Assembly: GCA_018668425.1 (NCBI GenBank) | Contig: JABJDB010000085.1 | Coordinates: 1-45,152 of the forward strand | Length of the DNA stretch: 45,152 nucleotides | Direction of reading: 5' to 3' | Origin: Nitrososphaerota archaeon | Lineage (GTDB): Archaea > Thermoproteota > Nitrososphaeria > Nitrososphaerales > Nitrosopumilaceae | Shown: piece by piece, positions 15,834-24,366 of the stretch | Numbering within the stretch: the stretch's first letter is position 1 | Layout: the number at the start of each line of letters is the position of its first letter | Notes under the pieces: model-generated | Told to the model about the DNA's origin: nothing | Database searches by the model: none | Seen by the model: the letters and a program-made list of their open reading frames with translations, nothing else | Translations under genes and position numbers: made by a program

Positions 15834-17606
15834 ATGTCTGAGTATAAACTTGGAGGATGGGATCTTTCAGAATTAGCAAAGAATCCAAAAAGTGTAGCGT
15901 TTCAAAAACAAATTCAAGAATTAGAAAAACAAGCAATAAAGTTTGAAAAAATAAAATCTCAATTAAATCCAAAAATGTCATCAAAAAAATTTGGCGATAT
16001 ACTACAACAAGTGGAAAAAATTTCTGAAAACATGAGCAAAATTGGAGGATATGCATCATTATCATATTCGTCAGATACCCAGTCAGATGAAGCAACATCA
16101 TTAATGACTAAAATGTCAAAGCTTGGTTCTGAGATTTCAAACAAAATTTTGTTTTTTGATTTATGGTGGAAAACACAAGTAGATGAAAAAAATGCAAAAA
16201 GACTCATGAAAGATACAGGGGAACTAGCAGAATATTTGTCACACAAAAGACTATTTGCAAAATATGCTCTTTCTGAACCAGAAGAGAGAATTATCAATAC
16301 ACTAGATGTCACAGGGATTTCAGCACTTGTAAAATTGTATGACAAAATTACTAACGCGTTTGAATATCAAATGAAAATTGGGAGTAAAAATAAAAAAATG
16401 ACAAGAGAGGAGCTTACCAATTATGTCAGAAGTACCAATCCAAAAATTCGTGAAACAGCATACAAAACAATTCTAACAAAATATTCTGAGAATAAGGGAG
16501 TAGTAGGTGAAATTTATCAAAATATTGTTCTTAATTGGAGAGATGAAGGAATTGAGATCAGAGGGTATGACAGTCCAATTTCGATGAGAAATATTGGAAA
16601 TGATGTAGATGATAAAACTATAGAGTCGCTTCTTTCTGTTTGTAGAAAAAATTCACCTGTTTTTCAAAAATTCTTTGCTCAAAAAGCAAAAATGTTGAAA
16701 ATGAAAAAGCTTCGAAGATATGATATCTATGCACCAGTTGCTGCAAACATTAAAGAAAAAAATTACACGTACACTAAATCAGTTAATCTAGTCTTTGAGT
16801 CATTAGGGAAATTCAGTAGTACTCTAGAAGAGTATGCACGTAAAGTCTTCAATGAAAATCACATTGATTCAGCAATTAGACAAGGAAAAAGAGACGGAGC
16901 ATTTTGCAGTACATTAACTCCAAAAATCACACCGTTTGTACTGGTAAATTTTACAGGTAAATCAAGAGATGTGTTCACACTAGCTCATGAATTAGGCCAT
17001 GCAGTTCACAGCCAAGCAGCACAAGACAGATCAATTCTTGTTCAAGATGCACCATTGCCACTAGCAGAAACGGCATCTACTTTTTCAGAATTATTACTGT
17101 ACGATAATTTATCAGATAAAATTTCAGATAATGAGAAAAAAATTATGCTTGCAGAAAAAATTGATGATTTGTATGCAACAATTCTAAGACAATCATATTT
17201 TACAATTTTTGAAGTTGATGCTCACAAGCAAATCGGAAAAGGCACCACAATAAATGAAATTTCAAAAACATATCTACAAAATTTAAAAGAACAATTTGGA
17301 AATTCAGTTAGTCTCTCAGATGACTTTGGGATTGAATGGAGTTGCATCCCACACTTTCACCACACACCGTTTTACTGCTATGCATATTCATTTGGGAATT
17401 TACTTGCATTGTCATTATTTCAAAGATATAAAAAAGAGGGCAAAGACTTTGTTCCATCATACATCAATATTCTTGCAGCAGGTGGTTCAAAGAAACCTGA
17501 GAAATTACTTGCAGAGTATGGATTTGATATAAGATCTCCAAAGTTTTGGCAAGAAGGATTTGACTATATCAAAGAACAAGTAAAAACACTGTCAGCATTA
17601 AACTAA
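15834..17606 (+). CDS. pepF: M3-family oligoendopeptidase (PepF type)
   Basis: This 590-residue zinc metallopeptidase degrades short peptides in the cytoplasm. The catalytic motif HELGH lies at residues 385-389 (FTLAHELGHAVHSQ), with the downstream glutamate ligand in LAETASTFSEL about 25 residues later. The GAFCSTLTPKITPFVLVNFTG segment before it is typical of PepF. HFHHTPFYCYAYSFG near residue 504 carries the conserved His/Tyr that bind substrate. No signal peptide is present. The start at ATG 15834 gives the expected helical N-terminus. Confidence 0.93.
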   Translation: MSEYKLGGWDLSELAKNPKSVAFQKQIQELEKQAIKFEKIKSQLNPKMSSKKFGDILQQVEKISENMSKIGGYASLSYSSDTQSDEATSLMTKMSKLGSEISNKILFFDLWWKTQVDEKNAKRLMKDTGELAEYLSHKRLFAKYALSEPEERIINTLDVTGISALVKLYDKITNAFEYQMKIGSKNKKMTREELTNYVRSTNPKIRETAYKTILTKYSENKGVVGEIYQNIVLNWRDEGIEIRGYDSPISMRNIGNDVDDKTIESLLSVCRKNSPVFQKFFAQKAKMLKMKKLRRYDIYAPVAANIKEKNYTYTKSVNLVFESLGKFSSTLEEYARKVFNENHIDSAIRQGKRDGAFCSTLTPKITPFVLVNFTGKSRDVFTLAHELGHAVHSQAAQDRSILVQDAPLPLAETASTFSELLLYDNLSDKISDNEKKIMLAEKIDDLYATILRQSYFTIFEVDAHKQIGKGTTINEISKTYLQNLKEQFGNSVSLSDDFGIEWSCIPHFHHTPFYCYAYSFGNLLALSLFQRYKKEGKDFVPSYINILAAGGSKKPEKLLAEYGFDIRSPKFWQEGFDYIKEQVKTLSALN

Positions 17607-17617
17607 TTTTAGAATAA

Positions 17618-17662
17618 ATGGGGCTGACAGTCCAACGCATGGACTGCCAGCTTGTTCCCCGA
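17618..17662. ncRNA. GC-rich stable hairpin element, candidate small RNA
   Basis: GCTG (17623-17626) and CAGTCCA (17628-17634) pair with TGGACTG (17640-17646) and CAGC (17648-17651), broken only by one A-C mismatch, around a five-base loop. Outside, GGGG (17620-17623) faces CCCC (17657-17660). The element lies between the end of pepF and the end of the opposing membrane-protein gene. It has no coding frame and is far richer in G+C than its surroundings. It could be a small RNA on either strand, a bidirectional transcription end, or a remnant of a mobile repeat. No run of T follows on either strand, which argues against a simple terminator. Confidence 0.5.
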
Positions 17663-17720
17663 ACGGTTTGAATTCGATGTCAAGTCAAAATCAAGAAATA
17701 TCTGATTTAAACCTTTGAAA

Positions 17721-18293
17721 TTATTTAAAATCCAATTTTTTAGGCTTGATTTTCCTTATAGAACCAGCTAAAATTCCAATTGTAATTCCTAACTGATAAA
17801 GAAAATACAATAATACCTCAAACGTACTTGGTGTAAGATCAGTGAATCTACTAATTGCAGTAAAAATCAACAAAAGGACACTAAAAAAGAATACAAATGA
17901 TTTTACAATTCCACTAAGATTAGTAAATTTCAAAAGAACAAAAGTCATTACAGTTACAGAAATTGCAAGGACAGTAAGGAATCCAGTATTCATTCCAAAT
18001 ATCAAAAAAAGTGCAGATACAACTTCGGCAGGTCCACTAGCAGACACAGTAGATAGGTCAATTTTTTCAGGAGATGCAAAACGAGGAACACTTAGAATTG
18101 CATTAATTAAAAAAATTACAAACATAGATACAGAAACTGTTTTTACATGATTTTGCAATCGTGGAAATCGAAGTAAAATAGCACGACCTAAGATAACCCC
18201 TTGAGACAGACCAATTCCAAATGCACTCAAAACAGCAATCATTGAAAATATAGGATCTTGGAAAACATCAACAAGAATAGGGATTAAAGCCAA
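17721..18293 (-). CDS. Polytopic membrane protein of unknown function
   Basis: The 190-residue product has about five or six membrane helices and a short basic tail (RKIKPKKLDFK). It starts at TTG 18293 (MALIPILVDVFQDP); a later Met19 start is possible. The segments FGMNTGFLTVLAISV and LLYFLYQLGITIGILAGSI match GMNTGFLNRMVTFVG and FLYTFYQAGIVGGAFYAM in the 33092-33778 product, so the two are distant paralogues. No enzyme motif or transporter signature is seen. An 8-base inverted repeat lies about 30 bases upstream. Confidence 0.75.
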   Translation of the reverse strand: MALIPILVDVFQDPIFSMIAVLSAFGIGLSQGVILGRAILLRFPRLQNHVKTVSVSMFVIFLINAILSVPRFASPEKIDLSTVSASGPAEVVSALFLIFGMNTGFLTVLAISVTVMTFVLLKFTNLSGIVKSFVFFFSVLLLIFTAISRFTDLTPSTFEVLLYFLYQLGITIGILAGSIRKIKPKKLDFK

Positions 18294-18321
18294 TACTAAT
18301 TAGAATATACAAAAAATGGAC

Positions 18322-18342
18322 ATATTATCTACTCGATAATAT
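18322..18342. promoter_or_regulatory. Inverted repeat in the divergent promoter region
   Basis: ATATTATC (18322-18329) and GATAATAT (18335-18342) are exact reverse complements around a five-base centre. The left arm sits at roughly the TATA distance from the leftward start at 18293, and a T run (18342-18348) follows on the plus strand. Between divergent genes an operator or TATA-overlapping control site is more likely than a terminator. Confidence 0.4.
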
Positions 18343-18431
18343 TTTTTTGTAAAAAAATTCAATAAATCATATCAATTCAGATAGGTAAAACAAGAGTAAA
18401 GTTAATAATTTCACCATTAGAGTTAGTGCCT

Positions 18432-19580
18432 ATGAGAAACATACTGTTGATGTTGGCAATAATTTCACTTTTTACAATTTCATCAAATTATGCATTCTCA
18501 CAAGAAGTAGGATTGGCAACTTATCAAGAAACAGCACAAATAATTATTGATAAGAGTATTTCTCAAAATGTTACAACATCAATAACATTACAAAGTACAA
18601 GTATTCAAGAAATAAAAATTTCTGCAGAATTAGAGCAAAAAATTAGAGAAAATAAAAGAATAGAAGCAGTCATTGTGACAAATGAAAAACAGTGCGTATT
18701 AGGAGTAGTAGAAGAATCATGTATCATTATCAATGTTGAGAGAAATCCAGAAATCAGAGGAATTTTTGCAATTCAAGATGAAACTAAAGAAGTTGCAGAG
18801 CAATACATTGATGAAATAAACCAAATGTTTGATACAGATGCAAAGTTTCATTCAGTTTATGTGCATTCTAATGATGAAGCAAATTCAGCATTAGAAACAT
18901 CAGGAGTAATTTCAGGTAAGGGGGCAATTTCTGCAGTGTATACAATGGCAATGGAAGATACAAATTCAATGTATGAAAAAATTTCAGCCATTCTCATTCC
19001 AAAAGTAATTAGAGATTCAGATGGATTTTACAACATAGCAAAAAATCTCTCATTTGAAGATAACTCAAAAATGACATTCTCATTAATTCCATTAGATTCA
19101 AAATCACTTTTACAATTAAAATTATCAGTAAACTATCCAAACAAAGCATCAGCAATTACTCAAGTGAGTCCATTAGAGTTGTTAAAAATAGAAAATATCA
19201 AAAGATCAGATTATTTTTCATCAGGGTTTTATCCACTTAATTCCATAATTCAAGTCGTTATTTTATCACCAGAAAATACAAACATTTCAAATGTTAAAGG
19301 AAACATAGTTCCATCACAGATTATTGATGGTGAGAGAATTCCAACAGACATAACAAAAAACGGATGGGTGTTTGATCCTCAAGAAGGACAAATGATTCAA
19401 GGAAAATACATTTTTGGTGAAAAAATATCAATTGATAAAGAAGAATTAAAATTTTCACTAGGTGGAAGTGAACTACAATCAGAAAAAATAGAACTAGATG
19501 AAGAAATTATAGTAGTTGTAATAATTACAATAGTTGCAATAGCTGCTGCATTATTTTATCTTAAAGGTTACAAGAAATAA
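18432..19580 (+). CDS. Exported protein with a C-terminal membrane anchor, function unknown
   Basis: I use ATG 18432; a GTG at 18426 adds only two residues. A signal peptide (MRNILLMLAIISLFTISSNYAFS) leads into about 330 extracytoplasmic residues rich in beta strands and Asn/Ser/Thr, with two Cys (CVLGVVEESC, about 82-91) that could form a disulphide. A single membrane helix (IIVVVIITIVAIAAALFYL) and a short basic tail (KGYKK) follow. The topology is therefore mainly outside the cell, anchored at the C-terminus. I do not recognise the family. It is divergent from the membrane-protein gene and convergent with pdaD, whose stop is adjacent. Confidence 0.8.
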   Translation: MRNILLMLAIISLFTISSNYAFSQEVGLATYQETAQIIIDKSISQNVTTSITLQSTSIQEIKISAELEQKIRENKRIEAVIVTNEKQCVLGVVEESCIIINVERNPEIRGIFAIQDETKEVAEQYIDEINQMFDTDAKFHSVYVHSNDEANSALETSGVISGKGAISAVYTMAMEDTNSMYEKISAILIPKVIRDSDGFYNIAKNLSFEDNSKMTFSLIPLDSKSLLQLKLSVNYPNKASAITQVSPLELLKIENIKRSDYFSSGFYPLNSIIQVVILSPENTNISNVKGNIVPSQIIDGERIPTDITKNGWVFDPQEGQMIQGKYIFGEKISIDKEELKFSLGGSELQSEKIELDEEIIVVVIITIVAIAAALFYLKGYKK

Positions 19581-20132
19581 CTATAACAAAAGAACAGCTG
19601 CTGCAAAAACAGTAGTCCATTTTCCATCTTTATCTCCACGAGTTGACTGCGTAACATGGTGTGTGTTGTAAATTTGTCCAGAGATTTTCCATTGTTGTCT
19701 TTTTTCATCCCAGTTTTTATCAACATCAAAAGGAATTCCTAATGAGGATGCAAGCATTTGTGCTGCAATATCTTCAGCATAGTCTCCTGCCTGAGTTTCA
19801 TTTTGTCCAAAAGATTCGTATTCAGAAAGATACCCATATCTTTTAGGATCTTTTGGTTGTGCAATTCCCACAGAGGCTGCACACATTCTATGTGGTTCAT
19901 TAGTTTGATTTTTTGAATAAATGGTAAATAGAATTTGTCCAGGTTTTATTTTCTTTAACCCTTCTTTTCTAGAAATGAGTTTTGCTTCTGGAGGGAAAAT
20001 ACTTGAGATTAATACAAGATTAGTTCCAGCAATTCCTGCATCTCTTAACGCATATTCAAAACTAGTCAATCTATCTTCATGAACACCCTTACCTTTTGTA
20101 AGAAACAAATTTTTTGCCACAAGATCTAACAT
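19581..20132 (-). CDS. pdaD: Pyruvoyl-dependent arginine decarboxylase
   Basis: This 183-residue proenzyme turns arginine into agmatine, the first step to archaeal polyamines. Agmatine is also used to modify the wobble base of tRNA-Ile2 in archaea. The segment GKGVHEDRLTSFEYALRDAG followed by LVLISSIFPPE is diagnostic: cleavage between Ser43 and Ser44 would leave Ser44 as the pyruvoyl group. A Glu near residue 120 (SEYESFGQNE) fits the active site. Length is close to the Methanocaldococcus enzyme. The gene is convergent with the preceding surface-protein gene. Confidence 0.92.
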   Translation of the reverse strand: MLDLVAKNLFLTKGKGVHEDRLTSFEYALRDAGIAGTNLVLISSIFPPEAKLISRKEGLKKIKPGQILFTIYSKNQTNEPHRMCAASVGIAQPKDPKRYGYLSEYESFGQNETQAGDYAEDIAAQMLASSLGIPFDVDKNWDEKRQQWKISGQIYNTHHVTQSTRGDKDGKWTTVFAAAVLLL

Positions 20133-20194
20133 TTCTGAATTGATGGAATGGGAATATTATTTATATTTTAATAAAATAAAAGGTATTTTTAAAA

Positions 20195-20422
20195 TCAGTC
20201 ACGATGTTTTTTTTTCTTTCTTTTATCAGGATCCTTTCTAACTTGTGTAATAAAGAGAAATGCAAAAAATGCACCCAATCCAATATTGATTACACCCATG
20301 AATGTAATAATGACTCCTTGTCCTGCAGCAATAGGAGACAACCCAATAACTATTCCAAGAGATCCTGTTGCAAAGAACATCATCATCAAAACTTTGACTC
20401 TAATTGGCTCAATGTATCTCAT
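20195..20422 (-). CDS. Small membrane protein, 75 aa
   Basis: The product has two membrane helices (residues about 8-30 and 33-58) separated by the turn SPIAAGQG, and a strongly basic tail (RKDPDKRKKKKHRD) that should remain in the cytoplasm. No known family is recognised. The ATG start gives MRYIEPIRVKVLMMMFFA. It is separated by 62 bases from pdaD and could share its transcript. Confidence 0.7.
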   Translation of the reverse strand: MRYIEPIRVKVLMMMFFATGSLGIVIGLSPIAAGQGVIITFMGVINIGLGAFFAFLFITQVRKDPDKRKKKKHRD

Positions 20423-20545
20423 TATTCATATCAAAAAATGACTTTATTAAAAACTGACGGTTAAATTGAATAATTTTTGATAAAAGGTTACCAGCATTTT
20501 CTATCAAGTAACATTTTAAACCTGAAAAATTTCTTTTTAATCTGT

Positions 20546-20623
20546 GCCAATGTAGCTCAGCCTGGTTAGAGCAACTGATTTGTAATCAGTAGGTCGTGGG
20601 TTCGGATCCCGTCATTGGCTCCA
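20546..20623 (+). tRNA. tRNA-Thr (TGT), CCA encoded
   Basis: Acceptor strand GCCAATG (20546-20552) pairs with CATTGGC (20613-20619), discriminator T20620, followed by genomic CCA (20621-20623). The D arm is AGCTCAGCCTGGTTAGAGC. Anticodon stem ACTGA/TCAGT encloses loop TTTGTAA with anticodon TGT (20581-20583), which reads ACA codons. T loop TTCGGAT is in place. There is no intron. The encoded CCA contrasts with the tRNA-Val of this window, which lacks it. Confidence 0.95.
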
Positions 20624-20843
20624 CCTTTTGTGTTTAAATTCCATAACTTATGTGCATATTTCATGAGTTCAAAACAGATTCAGAAAAAATAAAAAATCAT
20701 TTTGATAGAGTTAGACTACACTTTAAAAATAATTGAAGAATCATCTTCAAAAAAAGTCACAACTAATAAAAAATAGAAAAAAGAGACGATTAGAAATTAT
20801 TTGACCAAAGAAATGGAGTTAAAATATATAATAAAAACACATC
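20624..20843. other. Gene-free stretch between tRNA-Thr and the SGNH gene
   Basis: These 220 very AT-rich bases hold no convincing gene. A 28-codon frame (20650-20736, MCIFHEFKTDSEKIKNHF) is too short and lacks any recognisable feature. AAATATATAAT at about 20822-20832 is a good TATA candidate for the downstream gene, with its ATG at 20844 or 20856. I found no copy of the tRNA 3' end that would mark an attachment site. Confidence 0.5.
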
Positions 20844-21863
20844 ATGAATATCATAATGAAAAATATACAAAGTACTAAAATTGTATTAATTACAATCATT
20901 GCATTAATCATCCCATTTGTTTTATTGGCAACGTTTGAAAAAATATCAAATGTTGTTTTTAAAGATGTAAGTGGAGATGAACAATTACAAAATAAGAAAA
21001 ATATTTTTACAAAAAAGACTGAATTTTTTGCGAATGATTTTTCTAATCAAAGAACATTATTTTTGTTAGGTTCCAGTCATGTTGGACATGTCAATGTTAC
21101 ACAAGTTAATAATTATATTTCAGACAACAATATAACAATCTACAATCTTGCAACAGGTTCAGATACACCAATAGAAAGATTAAAAAATTTAGATAAAATA
21201 ATTTCTGCAAAACCAGAAATAGTTTTTTACGGAATTTCATACAGAGATTTCAGTTTTCCTGAAAAAAATATATCAACAAATATTTTCCCAGAATTACAAC
21301 ATATCTTACCTACTCAATTATACAAAACTGAGTTTTTTGATAATATTTTTCCTTCAAATCCACAATGGTTAACTCGAAATATTTTGAATAATGTATTTAA
21401 CATATCTACAGAAGAACAAGTTAAAATACAATCTGAAGTTTTTTTTGAATCAAATACACCATTTTATGAATACAGTAAAGAATCAGCAATAGCCACAGAT
21501 GATGAATTAAAACAACAAAGAACATATGTGATGACCTGGAAGGACAATGACAATAAAAATCAGAACGTATATGCGCTTAAAAAAATTATAACTAAACTTC
21601 ATAATCAAGAAATAAAATTAGTAGTTTTCTCAACCCCATTACACGAATATTATTTAAAATCATTAAGTGATTCCCAAAAAAATCAATTTTTATCATTAAA
21701 AAATAAGTTAATTCAACAATACGATATAAAAATATATGAATTTGAAAATAAATATGAAGGATTAAACATCTGGAAAGATATTTCACATATATCTTACCAT
21801 AACAATGTAACTGAATACAATAAGGATATTGCTGAAATGATTTTGCAAGAAATTAATCCATAA
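20844..21863 (+). CDS. SGNH-hydrolase-like membrane-anchored protein, partner of the MBOAT gene
   Basis: The 339-residue protein has an N-terminal membrane anchor (residues about 11-32) and an exported domain. TLFLLGSSHVGHVN near residue 77 resembles the nucleophile block of SGNH/GDSL or DltD/AlgJ-like proteins, and KDISHISYHN near residue 312 could supply the Asp-x2-His of the triad. Its stop overlaps the ATG of the MBOAT gene (TAATG), and SGNH plus MBOAT pairs are the usual make-up of O-acetylation systems such as alginate or teichoic acid modification. The acceptor here is unknown, probably a surface glycan. Codon use is AT-extreme, with many Asn, Lys and Ile. Confidence 0.7.
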   Translation: MNIIMKNIQSTKIVLITIIALIIPFVLLATFEKISNVVFKDVSGDEQLQNKKNIFTKKTEFFANDFSNQRTLFLLGSSHVGHVNVTQVNNYISDNNITIYNLATGSDTPIERLKNLDKIISAKPEIVFYGISYRDFSFPEKNISTNIFPELQHILPTQLYKTEFFDNIFPSNPQWLTRNILNNVFNISTEEQVKIQSEVFFESNTPFYEYSKESAIATDDELKQQRTYVMTWKDNDNKNQNVYALKKIITKLHNQEIKLVVFSTPLHEYYLKSLSDSQKNQFLSLKNKLIQQYDIKIYEFENKYEGLNIWKDISHISYHNNVTEYNKDIAEMILQEINP

Positions 21864-23329
21864 TGTTATTTACAACTATTGAATTTATCTTATTTTTTTT
21901 ATTAGTTTTAACCACCATAGTAACAATCAAACATAAAAAATTTCAACATCTTTTTCTTTTATTTGCTAGTTATTTTTTCTTTTATTACACTAGTAATTAT
22001 TTGATAGTTTTACTGATATTTTCCACACTACTTGATTTTTACGCAGGTCAGGAAATATGGAAAACAAAAAATATCAGTCACAAGAAAATAATATTTTCAA
22101 TTAGCTTAATTGGGAATTTAGGACTGTTAGGATTTTTTAAATATGCTGATTTTGGAATTTCACAAATTAATACTGTTGGAAATTCTTTAGGAATTGATCC
22201 AATTCCATTTCTTAATCTAGCATTACCTATTGGAATCTCATTTTACACATTTCAAACAATTAGTTATACTGCAGATATTTATCGTGGAAAACTAGAACCT
22301 AGTAAATCACTTAGAGAATTTGCATTATTTGTTTCATTTTTCCCACAATTAGTGGCAGGTCCGATTGTTAGGGCCAAGGATTTCCTGCCTCAATTAAGAG
22401 AAAAAATGGAAAATTTTAGTTCTAAAAATCTAGCTCTAATATCAATTCACGATAGAAATCTCAAACTAGGGATCACGATCATGGCTTTTGGTTTCCTCAA
22501 AAAGATGTTTTTTGCAGATAATATTGCACCTATTGCAAATGATATTTTTGCTAACAGTCTAAATGCAACATCCTTAGAAATTTGGTTAGGGACAATAGCT
22601 TTTTCATTTCAGATTTATGGAGATTTTTCAGGATATTCAGATATTGCAATTGGTGCTGCATTAATTTTGGGATTTAAATTTCCACTTAATTTTAACAAAC
22701 CATATTTTGCAAAATCTCCTTCAGACTTTTGGAAAAGATGGCATATTTCATTATCATCGTGGTTAAGAGATTATCTTTACATTCCATTAGGTGGAAACAA
22801 AAAATCATCTATACGAACATATTCAAATTTGTTTGCCGTGATGATTTTAGGAGGACTGTGGCATGGTGCAGCAATTAATTTTATTGTTTGGGGAACTCTT
22901 CATGGATTGTATTTAGTATTACATAAATCATTAAAAATAATTTTTCCTAAACAATCGCAAAATTTTTTCTTTAAGACAAAACTTGGAAAAATTATCAGTA
23001 TTTCTATTACCCAATATTTTATTCTTTTAGCATGGATCCCATTTAGGCTGCAAGAAATAGATGGTATGTTTTATTCAATGAGTAAATTCATAATAGTTGA
23101 TTTTCAGATTTTAGAGGTTATCGAGTTTATACTTGGACATAAATTCAATGTTTTGATATTAGTATTGTTCATTATCATTCATTTTATTTCATTTAGAAAC
23201 AGGAATATTGTTGAAAAAATTTCAAAATTCAATCTAAAAACATGGTTTATAGTAATTATAATAATCACTACATCCATCATATTTTTTTACAATGGAAATC
23301 CAGAAGATTTTATCTATTTCAGATTTTGA
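21863..23329 (+). CDS. MBOAT-family membrane O-acyltransferase (AlgI/DltB-like)
   Basis: This 488-residue protein has about ten or more membrane helices and the AlgI landmarks: LPIGISFYTFQTISYTADIYRG, SFFPQLVAGPIVRAKDFLPQ, GDFSGYSDIAIG, KSPSDFWKRWHISLSSWLRDYLYIPLGG, and GGLWHGAAINFIVWG with the essential His334. It moves an acyl, usually acetyl, group across the membrane to a partner or glycan. It begins inside the stop of the SGNH gene, so the two are coupled. An archaeal origin is not obvious; the AT-richer composition than flanking housekeeping genes and the position after a tRNA suggest transfer. Confidence 0.93.
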   Translation: MLFTTIEFILFFLLVLTTIVTIKHKKFQHLFLLFASYFFFYYTSNYLIVLLIFSTLLDFYAGQEIWKTKNISHKKIIFSISLIGNLGLLGFFKYADFGISQINTVGNSLGIDPIPFLNLALPIGISFYTFQTISYTADIYRGKLEPSKSLREFALFVSFFPQLVAGPIVRAKDFLPQLREKMENFSSKNLALISIHDRNLKLGITIMAFGFLKKMFFADNIAPIANDIFANSLNATSLEIWLGTIAFSFQIYGDFSGYSDIAIGAALILGFKFPLNFNKPYFAKSPSDFWKRWHISLSSWLRDYLYIPLGGNKKSSIRTYSNLFAVMILGGLWHGAAINFIVWGTLHGLYLVLHKSLKIIFPKQSQNFFFKTKLGKIISISITQYFILLAWIPFRLQEIDGMFYSMSKFIIVDFQILEVIEFILGHKFNVLILVLFIIIHFISFRNRNIVEKISKFNLKTWFIVIIIITTSIIFFYNGNPEDFIYFRF

Positions 23330-23331
23330 AA

Positions 23332-23376
23332 GAGTCAATCATGAGTTCAATTCCTCAGATTAGATCTTTTTGACTC
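23332..23376. other. Inverted repeat in the gap after the MBOAT gene
   Basis: GAGTCAA (23332-23338) and TTGACTC (23370-23376) are exact reverse complements around 31 bases, three bases after the MBOAT stop, with a short T run just before the second arm. It could be a transcript-end structure or the border of the acquired gene pair. The rest of the 143-base gap holds no gene I can support. Confidence 0.25.
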
Positions 23377-23472
23377 AATCCAACCATGACTTTTTAAAAT
23401 TCCTTGAAAAATGAATTAGATTTACACGTATGACAATACGATTAAGTATGTTGGATTTTCGAACAAATTCAA

Positions 23473-24279
23473 ATGGATTCAGAAGAGAATATTTTTTTAC
23501 AAAATAATGATAATAAAATTTCAGTAAAAAAATCAACATTTAACGGACTAATCATAGGAATAATTGTAGTAATTGGGATTGCTGCATTTTTTGCAGGCTC
23601 TTACATTACAAATTTTAATTCTGATCAAGTTTCTCAAGAAGAATTACAAGAGGCAATATCCAAACTTGAACTCAAAATGTTACAGGCTAAATTACCATCA
23701 ACTCAACCAACAGGCCCAGTAAGAATTTCAATAGATAATGATCCAATCATAGGAAATCCAGATGCAGAAATAACAATAATTGAATTTTCAGATTTTCAAT
23801 GTCCATTTTGTGCAAGATTCCACACTCAAACTCTACCATCCATTCTTGAAGAATACATAGATCAAGGTAAAGTAAAACTAGTTTTCAGAGATTTCCCAAT
23901 TCAAAGTATTCATCCAAATGCATTGCCAGCATCAGTTGCTGCTGAATGTGCAAATGAACAAGGCAAATTTAGAGAAATGCATGACATATTATTTGAAAAT
24001 CAAAATGAGTGGAATAGAGTAGAAACAGTTGATGCAATGACATTGTTTAGTCAATATGCAAGTCAAATGCAATTAGAACAAGAAATATTTGATTCGTGTT
24101 TAACTAATGGGAAATACATTGAAGAGATTAAAAAAGATCTAGATGATGGTAGAATTTATGGTGTGTCAGGTACACCAGGATTTTTTATTGGAAATGACAA
24201 AGTAGGATATGTGGAACTAAAAGGTGCTCAACCATTTGAGAGTTTCAAAAAAATAATTGATTCACAATTAGATGCGTAA
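23473..24279 (+). CDS. DsbA-like thiol-disulphide oxidoreductase, membrane anchored
   Basis: The 268-residue protein has an N-terminal membrane helix (residues about 24-46), a short coiled-coil-like linker (SQEELQEAISKLELKMLQ), and a thioredoxin-fold domain with helical insert. FSDFQCPFCARFH places the active site at Cys110-Pro-Phe-Cys113, and the cis-proline loop is GVSGTPGFFIG. The family is DsbA/DsbG-like, acting outside the membrane to form or shuffle disulphides. A further Cys pair (CANEQG and CLTNGK) is present. Thaumarchaea carry several such proteins, consistent with their many exported Cys-containing copper proteins. Confidence 0.92.
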   Translation: MDSEENIFLQNNDNKISVKKSTFNGLIIGIIVVIGIAAFFAGSYITNFNSDQVSQEELQEAISKLELKMLQAKLPSTQPTGPVRISIDNDPIIGNPDAEITIIEFSDFQCPFCARFHTQTLPSILEEYIDQGKVKLVFRDFPIQSIHPNALPASVAAECANEQGKFREMHDILFENQNEWNRVETVDAMTLFSQYASQMQLEQEIFDSCLTNGKYIEEIKKDLDDGRIYGVSGTPGFFIGNDKVGYVELKGAQPFESFKKIIDSQLDA

Positions 24280-24292
24280 ATAATAACAAGCG

Positions 24293-24299
24293 TTTATTA
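24293..24299 (+). promoter_or_regulatory. Probable TATA box of the helicase gene
   Basis: TTTATTA lies 89 bases before the helicase ATG. With normal archaeal spacing, transcription would begin near 24320-24330, leaving a 5' leader of 50-60 bases. CCTTTTTAGG (24302-24311 region) is an alternative promoter element that would still leave a leader of about 45 bases. Confidence 0.35.
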
Positions 24300-24329
24300 G
24301 ACCTTTTTAGGTATCGCGGATATCGGAAT

Positions 24330-24366
24330 AATGACGAGCAAGCAATGAAGCTTTTCGTCATTGCTT
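24330..24366 (+). promoter_or_regulatory. Two mutually exclusive hairpins in the DEAD-box helicase leader
   Basis: Hairpin A pairs AATGACGA (24330-24337) with TCGTCATT (24355-24362), and inside it AAGC (24340-24343) with GCTT (24350-24353). Hairpin B pairs AAGCAATGA (24340-24348) with TCATTGCTT (24358-24366). Both are perfect in their stems, and both need bases 24340-24343 and 24358-24362, so only one can form at a time. The element ends 15 bases before the ATG at 24382. This is the layout of a conformational switch, for example a temperature-responsive leader of a cold-inducible helicase or an autoregulatory binding site. Confidence 0.6.

Noticed and set aside
20650-20736. 28-codon frame after tRNA-Thr (MCIFHEFKTDSEKIKNHF)
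   Set aside because: Short, no recognisable homology, AT-rich by chance; no promoter at the right distance.
23430-23507. 25-residue frame upstream of the DsbA-like gene (MTIRLSMLDFRTNSNGF)
   Set aside because: Overlaps the DsbA start in another frame and has no independent support.
20546-24330. tRNA-Thr as an attachment site of an integrated island ending near the helicase
   Set aside because: I could not find a second copy of the tRNA 3' end downstream, nor an integrase gene; transfer of the MBOAT pair remains only suggested by composition.
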